In this document: one piece after another, positions 29,621-39,048 of the stretch
How the letters are laid out: each line of letters starts with the position of its first letter
Position numbering within the stretch: the first letter of the stretch is position 1
DNA from: Carboxylicivirga litoralis
GTDB taxonomy: Bacteria; Bacteroidota; Bacteroidia; Bacteroidales; Marinilabiliaceae
Length of the DNA stretch: 64,000 nt
Direction of reading: 5' to 3'
NCBI RefSeq assembly: GCF_025499605.1
Contig: NZ_JAFMVC010000012.1
Span: 62,001 to 126,000 of the forward strand
Notes under the pieces: model-generated
The model's database searches: none
Seen by the model: only the letters and a program-made list of their open reading frames with translations
Told to the model about the DNA's origin: nothing
Translations under genes and position numbers: made by a program

Positions 29621-29794
29621 CTGAGCGGAATCGAAGTGATTTTCAGAAAATAGTCATTCTCGACATTTATACCGTTTTAACTATAAAACTAGCACTAGGT
29701 ATAATGCCGATAGATTAATGACAGCGTTAAATGTTAGTCTTTTTAACGCTAAGGTCATTAACTAATCGGCATTATTCATTTCGATTCCACTCAG
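29621..29794. repeat. Nested inverted-repeat element
   Basis: Outer arms ctgagcggaatcgaagtgat (29621-29640) and the near-complement 29775-29794 (17 of 20 positions pair). Inner arms are 29701-29732 and 29742-29775, more than 25 pairs, for example ataatgccgat with atcggcattat. No coding capacity. The outer words recur, in variant form, at about 19290-19310. Confidence 0.8.
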
Positions 29795-29846
29795 TGAACA
29801 ATATTCATTTAATAGTTTCATAAGTCATTATGAAAAGTAAAAAAAC

Positions 29847-31556
29847 CTATCTACCATTCAAATAGGTAGCTACCAACTGTAAAGCAGCATTGGTATAAAT
29901 AGTATTCTCGTTCGACGAATAGCTTTCCAAATTATCAATAAAAACTCTGGCTGGCGGTGTATCTTCAGAAAAAATAGCTTTTAAAGCCGCATCGTTTCTA
30001 TACTTATTAGGCCCGCCCGTCATAATGCCAGGAATGGGTTCACTCACTAAATCAGCAACCGATGGTGCATGATGAAGGTGCAGAATCCGCCTACTTCCAA
30101 CACCTGTCACATAGCATATATCATTTGGATTCTGGCCTAAAATATAATCCAGGTGACGCGACGCTAAAACGCCACTCTCTTTATCATTCATCACATAATC
30201 GGCCATAATAAAATTGATGGCTTTAAACAACACGGTTCCATTAGAGCCCCAGGTGTAGTCGTTGGCCTGCATGCCAATTCCAAAACCATCCTTTTTAGCA
30301 ATTTCTAAATGGTGATCCAAATAACTTTTCAGCCCTTCTTTCAACTCAGCCTGGATGTTGTTTAAATGCTTATCATCGGCCAGTAACAAGGAATAAAAAC
30401 CCAAAGCCGAAGGGTTAATCCAGCCAGCCTCTGAAAATTGGCTGTTAAAAATTTTGTTGAGTTCATTAAAGTCCTTCAGGTATTTCTTTTTACCTGTGGC
30501 TAAGTAAAGTTCAGCAGCTGCCCATATGCGTTCATCCTTGTCGTAGGCATCGGAATAACCACCTGCTTTGGTATCAGCCGGATTCTTAAACCCTCCTTCC
30601 GGGAATACCTCCGGATGCTTTTCTAAATAGCTGTAGGACTTAATGGCTGCCGCTTTGCATCGCTGCGCAAAAGCTTCATCTACTTCTTGATAAATTCTTG
30701 CAGATTGGGCCATTATAGCGGCAAAATCGGCTGTGGCCGTCGACGACACTTCGTAGATAAACTGAGGCACATCTCCTTCCGATGGCATAATAAACTGGAC
30801 ATAGTCTTTGGTATGAACCTTTTCATACACCGCACCATCGGCTCGTTGCATTTTAAAGAGCCACTCCAGCTCGTAACGTATTTCATCCAATATATCGGGT
30901 ATACCATTTCCACTCTCCGGTGTATTCCATTTGTCTGATTGCCATTGAGCTTTGTTTAACTCATACGATGTATACAAGAGGCCAATTGTCACTGAGCCTG
31001 GTGCGGTATATTTTCCGTAGTCGCCAGCATCGTGCCAACCTCCAATCATGTTCTTTTGTCCTTCCAATTCACAATTAGGGTGATAATAACAATCGTCAGT
31101 ATGGCATGTTTTACGGGCATACAGGCCTGCATATTTTTCTTCAATTGGCATCCCACAGCGTTGCAAAAACAAAGCTTTATTCGCTTTATTCAGAACATCG
31201 GTATACACATTATTATTAATAGGAAAAACATAGGAAGTAATGCCTGAATTAAGTGGCGATTGCACACGAATCAAATATTCTCCACTTGCCTTTAATTCTG
31301 AAAAATCACCTTCGTAAATGGTCATACCACTGCACTCATCGTCAGTTGTTCGAAGCTCAAACACCCCTTGATATGCTACGGTTCCTGAGTTTACATCAAT
31401 AACTTCAAATTTTTCAGCCTGATAATTAGTCAGTACTTTCTTGACTTGATCGGTTTGATATCCCACCTGATTGATGTAAACATTTTGCTGAGCGTGTATG
31501 GTTGAACACCATAGTAATAGAGCCATCAGACCGATGACTGTGTTCATTTTAATCAT
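29847..31556 (-). CDS. GH9 endoglucanase-like cellulase, secreted, 569 aa
   Basis: Signal peptide (cleavage near HAQQN), an N-terminal Ig-like CelD_N domain at about residues 25-110, then an (alpha/alpha)6 GH9 catalytic domain. D176 and D179 in GGWHDAGDYGKY are the catalytic-base region, and E550 in SSNENTIYTNAA is the acid. Some Bacteroidota GH9 proteins act on beta-glucans other than cellulose. Start is either M1 (31556) or M4; M1 kept. Single-gene unit. Confidence 0.9.
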   Translation of the reverse strand: MIKMNTVIGLMALLLWCSTIHAQQNVYINQVGYQTDQVKKVLTNYQAEKFEVIDVNSGTVAYQGVFELRTTDDECSGMTIYEGDFSELKASGEYLIRVQSPLNSGITSYVFPINNNVYTDVLNKANKALFLQRCGMPIEEKYAGLYARKTCHTDDCYYHPNCELEGQKNMIGGWHDAGDYGKYTAPGSVTIGLLYTSYELNKAQWQSDKWNTPESGNGIPDILDEIRYELEWLFKMQRADGAVYEKVHTKDYVQFIMPSEGDVPQFIYEVSSTATADFAAIMAQSARIYQEVDEAFAQRCKAAAIKSYSYLEKHPEVFPEGGFKNPADTKAGGYSDAYDKDERIWAAAELYLATGKKKYLKDFNELNKIFNSQFSEAGWINPSALGFYSLLLADDKHLNNIQAELKEGLKSYLDHHLEIAKKDGFGIGMQANDYTWGSNGTVLFKAINFIMADYVMNDKESGVLASRHLDYILGQNPNDICYVTGVGSRRILHLHHAPSVADLVSEPIPGIMTGGPNKYRNDAALKAIFSEDTPPARVFIDNLESYSSNENTIYTNAALQLVATYLNGR

Positions 31557-31629
31557 ATATATTTATTTTAAGGTTTATCGTCCTAAAATAAAGAATATGT
31601 TATTTGATTAAAATTTATTTGACAATAAT

Positions 31630-32517
31630 TTACAAAACCAACTTTCCACTTTTAAGCCTTTTCTTTTCCCTCCTGGTCAACTCCTTCGTTTTTATTTCGA
31701 TGGGATGTTTAACGCTGGTTTCCAAAAAACTATTATTGAAATTTACAGCCTGTCTATCGTGTCGAATATATAAAAATGGAATGCTTTTAATCATTCCTCC
31801 ATCCAGGCACTCGTATAAACCAACTCGCAAAAAACCACCTTGATTAACAAGGCCAATGGGTTGACCAGGGTAAACGACCTCCTGCTGTCTGACCAGCTCA
31901 ATGTTCAAATCAATATTTTCATACACCATTATTGTTCCATCCGCATGCATTACTTCAATCGACCGCTTTTGTGAAATACGATCCCCATTATGATACATAT
32001 TGGGCGTTGCGAGTACCCTTCCTTTCCGCATACAATATATAGTATCGCCCGGCTGCATCGTAAAATGATTAACGAGATAGGTGTTTGAATTAGCCATTCG
32101 CTTATATGGAATAATTTCAGTCCCTTCTTTTAATGGTATCAGGTATGGAAACAAGCGGTCTGCCTCTTTATTACTGCCAATGTAGTATTTAGTCTGGTAC
32201 TGATAATTGAAACCTTGATCGGCATTTCGCTTTTTAAACTCAACTATTTTATGCTTTCCCGGGAAAACCAATTGACGCTTAAACGTTGTATAAGGCTCCA
32301 TGTTTTCAAGATTGGTAAAAGAGATTTCTACAACATAAGGATAGTTAGAACGATTTTCAGCAAAGAAGGCTATTTTATCACCATTTTTCTCACCATTTAC
32401 TTTTATGGCATTATCCAAACGTAAACCAAAAGTCGAATACTCCTTTATCTTTTCGTATTGAGCTTTAACACCAACCGATAAAAGCAGGACCGAAACAAAT
32501 AATAACAGTTTTTTCAT
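31630..32517 (-). CDS. M23-like (LytM) degenerate secreted protein, 295 aa
   Basis: Signal peptide MKKLLLFVSVLLLSVGVKAQ. The C-terminal part carries the lysostaphin-fold M23 pattern (DTIYCMRKGRVLA, IEVMHADGTIMVYENID, VYPGQPIGLVNQGG), but the zinc ligands are not in place: MVYENI replaces the usual Y.HL step and no HxH is visible. It is therefore probably a non-catalytic regulator or scaffold. Gene is single and precedes tcdA's downstream end. Confidence 0.72.
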   Translation of the reverse strand: MKKLLLFVSVLLLSVGVKAQYEKIKEYSTFGLRLDNAIKVNGEKNGDKIAFFAENRSNYPYVVEISFTNLENMEPYTTFKRQLVFPGKHKIVEFKKRNADQGFNYQYQTKYYIGSNKEADRLFPYLIPLKEGTEIIPYKRMANSNTYLVNHFTMQPGDTIYCMRKGRVLATPNMYHNGDRISQKRSIEVMHADGTIMVYENIDLNIELVRQQEVVYPGQPIGLVNQGGFLRVGLYECLDGGMIKSIPFLYIRHDRQAVNFNNSFLETSVKHPIEIKTKELTRREKKRLKSGKLVL

Positions 32518-32582
32518 AGGATTGAATTATTTCAATCCTAAAAATATAAGTTAAATAGAAAACTTAAAACTATTCCTCCTTT

Positions 32583-33389
32583 TTAATTGGAAGAGGCACA
32601 ATTTTCAACTATTTCTTTCACAATTATCCCGGCCAGTGTAAAGCCAAAAATACCGGTTACATGAGACAAGCTCCCATTGATGGAGGCCTTTTTAGTATCC
32701 CATTTATGATTAACCAAGTCAGGATTTCCGGGGCCTGCTATGTTTGAAGTTTCTTCTGTTGTTGAGGATTCGTCAAGCAAATAAGCACCTTCATTCTCCA
32801 ATACCTCATCGCTATAAACACAAGGAAAATCGCGTTCTTCCACTTTCCATTTACGCAACATCTTACGCACTTTACGTGCCAGTGGACAACCTTTTACTTT
32901 CCAGAAAGAATCGACCTGTACACGCGTTGGGTCAACCTTTAAAGCAGCCCCCATCGATGATACAAAAATCGCTTTTTTATCCACTGCATTCTGAATCAGG
33001 TGCGCCTTACTACTCAGGCTATCAATGGCATCAATAATAATATCGTAATCATCTAAGTTGAATTCTTCAGCCGTATCACGGCTGTAAATCTGTTGAATAT
33101 CAATAACATTAGCATTAGGATTAATTTCCAACAAACGCTCTTTAAGGGCCTCGGTTTTCACTGCTCCAACAGTTTTTGAAGTGGCCATCAGCTGACGATT
33201 GATGTTAGTAATATCTACCCGGTCGCTATCAACAATTGTTAGATTCTGCATACCGGTTCGAACCAAGCTCTCTGCACACCAGCTACCAACACCGCCAATA
33301 CCAAACAAAATGGCTTTTTTTGTTGCCAATGCCTGCATCACTTCTTTTCCCAACAACAACTCTGAACGATGAAATATCCCTTTTCCCAT
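32583..33389 (-). CDS. tcdA: tRNA threonylcarbamoyladenosine dehydratase TcdA, 268 aa
   Basis: E1-like adenylating enzyme that cyclises t6A to ct6A in tRNA. Nucleotide motif GIGGVGSWCAE near residue 33, the E1 signature TIVDSDRVDITNINRQ, and IIDAIDSLSSK. Full length for the family. Not to be mistaken for ThiF or MoeB, which share the fold; the length and the RSELLLG start mark TcdA. Confidence 0.9.
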   Translation of the reverse strand: MGKGIFHRSELLLGKEVMQALATKKAILFGIGGVGSWCAESLVRTGMQNLTIVDSDRVDITNINRQLMATSKTVGAVKTEALKERLLEINPNANVIDIQQIYSRDTAEEFNLDDYDIIIDAIDSLSSKAHLIQNAVDKKAIFVSSMGAALKVDPTRVQVDSFWKVKGCPLARKVRKMLRKWKVEERDFPCVYSDEVLENEGAYLLDESSTTEETSNIAGPGNPDLVNHKWDTKKASINGSLSHVTGIFGFTLAGIIVKEIVENCASSN

Positions 33390-33455
33390 ACAATTTTATT
33401 CAACTAAGCCGCAAAATTAGAAAAAGATATTAAATGCTCTTCTTTTAAGCTACGC

Positions 33456-34679
33456 TTAGATATTGATCTCTCTATCCCTAAAGCCTAATAAATAAAGAAT
33501 CGCATCCAGACCAATGGTTGAAATATGGTGTTTAGCCGATGCTTTTACTTTTGGCTTGGCATGAAAGGCGATTCCCAATCCTGCCAATTTCAGCATCGGC
33601 AAATCATTGGAACCATCACCTACTGCAATCACCTGCTCCAAATGAATATCTTCTTTAAAAGCCAGTAATTTCAATAACTCAGCTTTTTTCTCGCCATTAA
33701 CAATCTCACCTTTGTGCTTACCTGTTAGTATGCCGTTTTCAATTTCCAACTCATTGGCAAACACATAATCAATGTCAAGTTTGCTCTTTAGGTAGTTACC
33801 AAAATAGGTAAAACCACCAGATAAGATAGCTGTTTTATAACCATATTTTTTCAGGGTCTTAAACAAACGCTCAGCCCCTTCTGTAACTGGCAGGTTCTCG
33901 GCAATCTCTTTCATCACACTTTCATCGAGACCTTTTAATAAAGCTACGCGCTGAATAAAACTTTCGTTAAAATCAATCTCGCCCCGCATAGCCGCTTCAG
34001 TAATCTCCTTCACTTTATCCCCAATGCCTGCCTTTATTGCTAATTCGTCAATCACCTCGGTTTGGATGAGTGTAGAATCCATATCGAAGCACACTAGACG
34101 GCGGTTACGACGAAAAATATTATCGGCCTGAAAAGCAATGTCAACCCCTGCTTTTTTAGAAATATCGATAAACTGTTGCTTCATTCCTTCGGTGCTTTTA
34201 GGTGTTCCACGCACCGAAAACTCAACAACCGACTTATCATTACCCTCATGGTCGTCGAGCAATACACGCCCACTTAATCGCGAGATATAATCAATATTCA
34301 ATCCCTGACCAGAAATGATACCAGTTACCTGCGACAATTGTTCTGCACTTAATTTACGCGACAACAAGGTGATGATAAAGCGCTCTTTGCCCTGCTGCCC
34401 CACCCATTCTTTATACTTGGATTCTGTAACAGGCGTAAACTTGAGGTTTAGACCCAATTCATAGGATTTGAATAAGAGCTCCTTCAATACCGGTGCTGAT
34501 TCTGCCGATTCGGGTACTTCAAACAAAATACCTAAACCCAAATCTTCATGAATAACAGCCTGACCAATATCCAGGATATTAACACCATAGTGCGATAAAA
34601 TACCAGTTAACACGGCTGTTAAACCGGGTTTATCTTCTCCTGAGATATTCAGTAATATAATTTCTTTGCCTTTATTCAT
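33456..34679 (-). CDS. serB: Phosphoserine phosphatase SerB with N-terminal ACT domains, 407 aa
   Basis: HAD enzyme for the last step of serine synthesis. Two ACT-like domains occupy about residues 1-180; the HAD motif I is DMDSTL (about 199-204), motif II includes LSGGFT, and motif IV is GDGSNDLPML. The ACT domains are expected to sense serine. Single gene. Confidence 0.95.
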   Translation of the reverse strand: MNKGKEIILLNISGEDKPGLTAVLTGILSHYGVNILDIGQAVIHEDLGLGILFEVPESAESAPVLKELLFKSYELGLNLKFTPVTESKYKEWVGQQGKERFIITLLSRKLSAEQLSQVTGIISGQGLNIDYISRLSGRVLLDDHEGNDKSVVEFSVRGTPKSTEGMKQQFIDISKKAGVDIAFQADNIFRRNRRLVCFDMDSTLIQTEVIDELAIKAGIGDKVKEITEAAMRGEIDFNESFIQRVALLKGLDESVMKEIAENLPVTEGAERLFKTLKKYGYKTAILSGGFTYFGNYLKSKLDIDYVFANELEIENGILTGKHKGEIVNGEKKAELLKLLAFKEDIHLEQVIAVGDGSNDLPMLKLAGLGIAFHAKPKVKASAKHHISTIGLDAILYLLGFRDREINI

Positions 34680-34791
34680 GATTTGGTAATATGTAGGTAA
34701 ATGATGAGCAAAAATAATAATCTATCAGAAAACAATCCTAATTGTTGTTATTTTTATAGTTAATAAATCCGTCCTGTGTTGCACTAACAAT

Positions 34792-34831
34792 AAAAAAACC
34801 GCCTCTCATCATAAATGATGGAGACGGTTTT
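34792..34831 (-). terminator. Terminator of the GH29 gene
   Basis: Hairpin of about 14 base pairs around a short AA loop, GC-rich at its base; on the minus strand it is followed by seven T. Confidence 0.85.
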
Positions 34832-34855
34832 GGAATCGATATATGCAAAAGCTCT

Positions 34856-36559
34856 TTAGTTACTTTCTATCACATGCCCTTTGCCGCGGTACAAATCAAT
34901 TTCACCATCGAGCAATACAGCAATTACGGTCATCTTTTTATCCAGCACTTTAGCTGGCAAATCAATGTATGTAATACCTGGCACTTCGCTCCAGTACTGC
35001 TTTCCAATTACCTTGTGACTTAGTTTGGTGCCATTACCAACCACCCAAATGCGATTGATTTTATTCTTCAGTCCCCGCAATACAAGCGGACCGTTGTTTT
35101 CACCATCCACCATCAGGTAAAGAATGTTTTTATCTTTTGATACAGCTGTTGGTCCATTATAATGCCCATACGGGATAGGCTCCTCCATATCTTTTAAGCC
35201 TATTTTGTGCTTTTCTCTCCAGGCGTCATCTTTCATCACCTCAGCTAACTCAAGATCGTGCAGGTTAGTTGCTGGATTTACCAGGCGGATACTTTGCTTT
35301 AAATCTACTGCTAAAACGGTCATAGTAGGATCGCAATAGCGGCTATCCACTTCAATGGATAGAAGGTTATCCTTAAAGTTAAAAGGCAAAGTTTGCTCTG
35401 TTCCAACAATTCGAACGCTTTCAATTTCACTATCCAGGCCGTTAACCAATACTTTATAATTTGGTTTTCTATCCAGGTAAAGATAAAGTGTTTGTCCATC
35501 TTTTGAGATGGCGCTTGGCCCATTGTAATATTTTTGCTCGATACCAGCATGCGTACTATAAATAGCCTCACTATGTTTTCCTGTCCAGCGGCCAAACTCC
35601 TTAAGAATATCAACTTGTGGCTGTGGAATGGTTCCGTCGGCTTGCGGTCCAATATCCAACAACAGGTTACCTCCCAGACTAATACAATCGACAAAAATGC
35701 GAATGAGCTGATACGGTGTTTTGTAATTATGGTCGTTGTGCTGATAACCCCACGAATCATTCATGGTCATACACAATTCCCAATACGGGTTATTAGGCTT
35801 TTTAATAGGTACCCCTTGTTCAGGCGTGTCGTAATCGCCATAGCCTTGCAGGCGACTGTTGAGGATGATGTTTTTATTGTATTTCAGCATCATCTCACGC
35901 AGCTCTTTTGATTTCCACTCTTCAGCTGAATGCTCCCAGTCGCCATCAAACCAATACAAATCTGGATTGAAGCGCTTAGATAGTTCTTTCATTTGGGCAA
36001 AATAAAAATCAGTGAACTTGCTCCAGCGCTCCTCATCATCTTTGTAACGCACTTCGTTGCGCAAATGTGCCGGATAATCGGGATACGACCAGTCGATTAA
36101 GGAATAATATAAACCAACCTTAAGCTTCTCTTTTTTTAACGCTTTCACAAATGGTGCTACAATATCCTGCTTTGCTGGTGTATGCGCCACTGTATTGAAA
36201 TGCTCAGTGTCTGTTTTCCACAGTGCTACTCCATCGTGGTGCTTAGTGGTTAATACCGAATATTTAGCGCCACTCTCCTTAATCAGTTTAGCCCATTCTG
36301 ATGCATTGTAATTAGAGGCTGTAAAACCATCGAGTTGCTTCATGTAATCATCGTAATTGATATAACCATTAAAAAATGACCATGATTCATCAATACCATT
36401 TACAGCGTATATGCCATAGTGGATAAAAATACCCAGTTTAGCATCTTTAAACCACTCCATACGTTTTGCTTTTTCCTTCTCAGTTTCTTCTTTCATTGGC
36501 TGTGCATTTACCAATGAAATAAAAGAAAGGGCAACGACTAATAAAATCAGATTCTTCAT
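34856..36559 (-). CDS. GH29 alpha-L-fucosidase, 567 aa
   Basis: Signal peptide ends LVNAQ. GH29 barrel: KLGIFIHYG, KHHDGVALW, and DLYWFDGDWEH, where D205 is the expected nucleophile. A C-terminal beta-sandwich spans about residues 350-567, with two similar halves (YYNGPSAISKDGQTLYLYL and HYNGPTAVSKDKNILYLMV). It ends 15 bp after the CBM9-like gene stop, so the two form an operon on the minus strand. It removes fucose from algal or host glycans; linkage cannot be named. Confidence 0.93.
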   Translation of the reverse strand: MKNLILLVVALSFISLVNAQPMKEETEKEKAKRMEWFKDAKLGIFIHYGIYAVNGIDESWSFFNGYINYDDYMKQLDGFTASNYNASEWAKLIKESGAKYSVLTTKHHDGVALWKTDTEHFNTVAHTPAKQDIVAPFVKALKKEKLKVGLYYSLIDWSYPDYPAHLRNEVRYKDDEERWSKFTDFYFAQMKELSKRFNPDLYWFDGDWEHSAEEWKSKELREMMLKYNKNIILNSRLQGYGDYDTPEQGVPIKKPNNPYWELCMTMNDSWGYQHNDHNYKTPYQLIRIFVDCISLGGNLLLDIGPQADGTIPQPQVDILKEFGRWTGKHSEAIYSTHAGIEQKYYNGPSAISKDGQTLYLYLDRKPNYKVLVNGLDSEIESVRIVGTEQTLPFNFKDNLLSIEVDSRYCDPTMTVLAVDLKQSIRLVNPATNLHDLELAEVMKDDAWREKHKIGLKDMEEPIPYGHYNGPTAVSKDKNILYLMVDGENNGPLVLRGLKNKINRIWVVGNGTKLSHKVIGKQYWSEVPGITYIDLPAKVLDKKMTVIAVLLDGEIDLYRGKGHVIESN

Positions 36560-36573
36560 TGTAGTATTTTAAG

Positions 36574-37665
36574 TTATTTTCTCTTCTTCCAGGTTCGTCC
36601 TTCATTATTGATATGCCATTTGAAGTTACTGCTCTTTTGTGTCGCAATGCCTTCGTAAAGGGATGTTGTAGCATCTAAATCAATAATATATTTCAAATTA
36701 CTTAAACCGACTTTTTCGAGTTCAGATAAACCTTTGGCATAATACCCTGTTGATGAGTAATAAGCTCTTTGAGCATGATACAGGCGATATAACTCCCACT
36801 TTACCAAGGCATCTTCATTAAAAACAAAAGCCTCCTCTCCTTGTCCGGCTATCAAATCAGAAAACTGCATGAAGCCCCATGTTTCAGGTCGATGCATATT
36901 TATATATCCCTGAGGCGACCACACCCAGTTATCCTCTGCAAATGGCTTGTTGGTTTCCGGGTTGATGCGCTTTTTATATTGACCATCCTCTATATCTAGT
37001 TGCCATTGAACCCGACTAAAATTAATGCGCCATTGATTCCCCGCTTCAGCCCTGACAAGTCCGGCGTATTCGTGCAACACATCTAAGGGAAAAGCTATCT
37101 CCACATACCACCCTTCATCAATATCATTCGGGTTATTAATCGTTCCATTGATTGACACGGCTGATTTTAACCCATTAATATCCCAGTTATTAATAGCTGG
37201 ACCCCCTTCGCGATAAGGCTTTGCCAATAACAAATCCCAAACGGTATTCAAAGCATTGACCTCATACTCATAATAACCATGTGTATCTCCGTCAGGGTCA
37301 ATAAATACTTCAAAATCATTGTCATAGAATATTACAGCATCGCGTTCTGTTATGGTGGCCCACAGATGCGGCTCTTTGAGAAAAGCAGCAACATACAGGT
37401 AGTTATCGTCCCATAGCATTTTTGCTTTTGTTGGATGTTTTGGTCGAGGTTTTATATCCCCTTCAATATCGACAAACTCAGAAGTCCAGGGAGCACTTTT
37501 CCATGATTCTTCGTTAAGATCTCCATCAATGGTAAGCGGTTCTGCAGCCCTGTAGCAAATATATTGCATTGGTTCAAAGGTCGCCTCTTCCATTTGTACG
37601 TACTCAACCTTATCATTAAACTGACAAGCGGATAGTAATAAAGCGAATAGAAAGTATTTACTCAT
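36574..37665 (-). CDS. CBM9-like carbohydrate-binding lipoprotein, 363 aa
   Basis: Lipobox LLLSAC. The domain starts with LTIDGDLNEESWKSAPW and continues FEVFIDPDGD, the pattern of CBM9-like/DOMON-type domains, with EIAFPLDVL further on. Found with fucosidases in Bacteroidota. Gene 15 bp before the GH29 gene on the same strand; the pair may bind and then process a surface glycan. Confidence 0.83.
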   Translation of the reverse strand: MSKYFLFALLLSACQFNDKVEYVQMEEATFEPMQYICYRAAEPLTIDGDLNEESWKSAPWTSEFVDIEGDIKPRPKHPTKAKMLWDDNYLYVAAFLKEPHLWATITERDAVIFYDNDFEVFIDPDGDTHGYYEYEVNALNTVWDLLLAKPYREGGPAINNWDINGLKSAVSINGTINNPNDIDEGWYVEIAFPLDVLHEYAGLVRAEAGNQWRINFSRVQWQLDIEDGQYKKRINPETNKPFAEDNWVWSPQGYINMHRPETWGFMQFSDLIAGQGEEAFVFNEDALVKWELYRLYHAQRAYYSSTGYYAKGLSELEKVGLSNLKYIIDLDATTSLYEGIATQKSSNFKWHINNEGRTWKKRK

Positions 37666-37867
37666 GTTTTAATATATGCGATGTTTGAGCACAAAATTAC
37701 GAATCAAACCAAGCATATACCTCCTGCTGTTGTTCTTAAAAGGTGAATAAATGTTCCTGAACACCTCGTTACTTTAGTGTTTGAAGTTAATATGGAACAT
37801 GAATACCTAACCCAGTTAAAGCTTATATCTTTTTAAGAAATCAATCCGCAAAAAAAAACACGATAGA

Positions 37868-37898
37868 TTTGTCAACAATAGAAAAAGTTTTACTTTTG
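37868..37898 (+). promoter_or_regulatory. Consensus promoter of the tRNA-Gly/tRNA-Thr pair
   Basis: TTTG at 37868-37871, exactly 19 bases, then TACTTTTG at 37891-37898. Start site expected near 37904. The leader before the first tRNA carries two small hairpins (ctgtt...aacag and cctgtt...aacagg). Confidence 0.85.
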
Positions 37899-37942
37899 CA
37901 CCGCTGTTGACAAAACAGTGACCTGTTAAACGAACAGGCCAT

Positions 37943-38015
<73 letters not shown>

Positions 38016-38073
38016 CAGGGTTTAATAGTAATTAAAATTGAATTCGATTTTGCGGTCAGTTCAATTTTGGTTT

Positions 38074-38145
38074 GCCGATGTAGCTCAGGGGTAGAGCGCT
38101 TCCTTGGTAAGGAAGAGGTCACGAGTTCAATTCTCGTCATTGGCT
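38074..38145 (+). tRNA. tRNA-Thr (GGT)
   Basis: 72 bases. Acceptor gccgatg/cattggc (one G-T pair) with discriminator T; anticodon stem cttcc/ggaag around ttGGTaa; T-arm acgag-ttcaatt-ctcgt. CCA is not encoded. It is 58 bases after tRNA-Gly and shares its promoter. Confidence 0.95.
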
Positions 38146-38149
38146 CAAT

Positions 38150-38186
38150 AAAAAAGAGGGTAATCATAACGACTACCCTCTTTTTT
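38150..38186 (+). terminator. Terminator after the tRNA pair, usable on both strands
   Basis: aaaaaagagggta (38150-38162) pairs with taccctctttttt (38174-38186). T-tracts exist on both strands, so it may also end the DoxX transcript. Confidence 0.85.
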
Positions 38187-38280
38187 ATTTCATTTGCCAT
38201 ATGGAACTCCGAAGAAAATTTAATCATCCACCTGTGTGTAAAATTGGATAATTAAATTTTATATCCTCGTTTCATGTGAT

Positions 38281-38718
38281 CTATTTCTGAATCTTTGCAA
38301 CTACCGCTTCATCAATACTATACTTTCCTGGCCCCTTACTAAACACGACAAACAGCATAACTAAATAATAAAAAGGTATTTCGTACCCATTATTGGCCGC
38401 TGCAAATCCATTTCCTAAATGAACAGTTGTAATCGCTAAAATCATTATCAACATCAGTGGTATAGAGATATAGCGCGTTAACAATCCCAACATCAACAAA
38501 AAGAAACCTGCAAACTCAAATGTACCTGCCAATAATACACCCAGTTTAGGAAGTGGGTACCCTAAAGAACCAAACCATTCGGCCGTTCCTACAATATTAT
38601 CAAACTTTCTAACAGCAGGGTCGAAGAAACCAAAAGCTAAGGTCAATCGCATCGCTAAAAGAGCCCAATCTCCTGTTCGTTCTGATGCTGCATTAATAAA
38701 CTTAATAACATTCTTCAT
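38281..38718 (-). CDS. DoxX-family membrane protein, 145 aa
   Basis: Four hydrophobic segments; the family blocks FFDPAVRKFDN, LLAGTFEFAGFFLLMLGL and FYYLVMLFVVFSKGPGKYSID match DoxX proteins. Role possibly in thiosulfate, sulfide or redox metabolism, but not set for this type. Single gene. Confidence 0.88.
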   Translation of the reverse strand: MKNVIKFINAASERTGDWALLAMRLTLAFGFFDPAVRKFDNIVGTAEWFGSLGYPLPKLGVLLAGTFEFAGFFLLMLGLLTRYISIPLMLIMILAITTVHLGNGFAAANNGYEIPFYYLVMLFVVFSKGPGKYSIDEAVVAKIQK

Positions 38719-39048
38719 TTAATCAGATTTAGTTAATAAATAATGGTAACAGGATGGGTTTGGTATTACAATTTGCTGACTAAGATATAATTAATATTCA
38801 CCCATTCACAATTTTTAACATTAAAATCCTCTTTTACTATTGACTTTTTAAAATATTATCCGTTACCAAAGATGTAATATATCAACACAAACGTCTTTTT
38901 CACCCTCTCCTACAACCATACAACCAACATCAAATCAAACAATCAAGTTCATTACGGCGAGTTATATCACACTGCAGAAACACAAAACCTCCCACTCTAC
39001 ATTAGCATACTTTTTTATAATATTGCAGCGCAAAACAAAAACCACACA
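38719..39048. other. Intergenic region between doxX-like and nhaC-like genes
   Basis: 330 bases between divergent genes. AT-rich; only a one-mismatch TAATATTG -7 box upstream of the NhaC-like gene is visible. No clear promoter pair, repeat or small gene seen. Confidence 0.4.
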
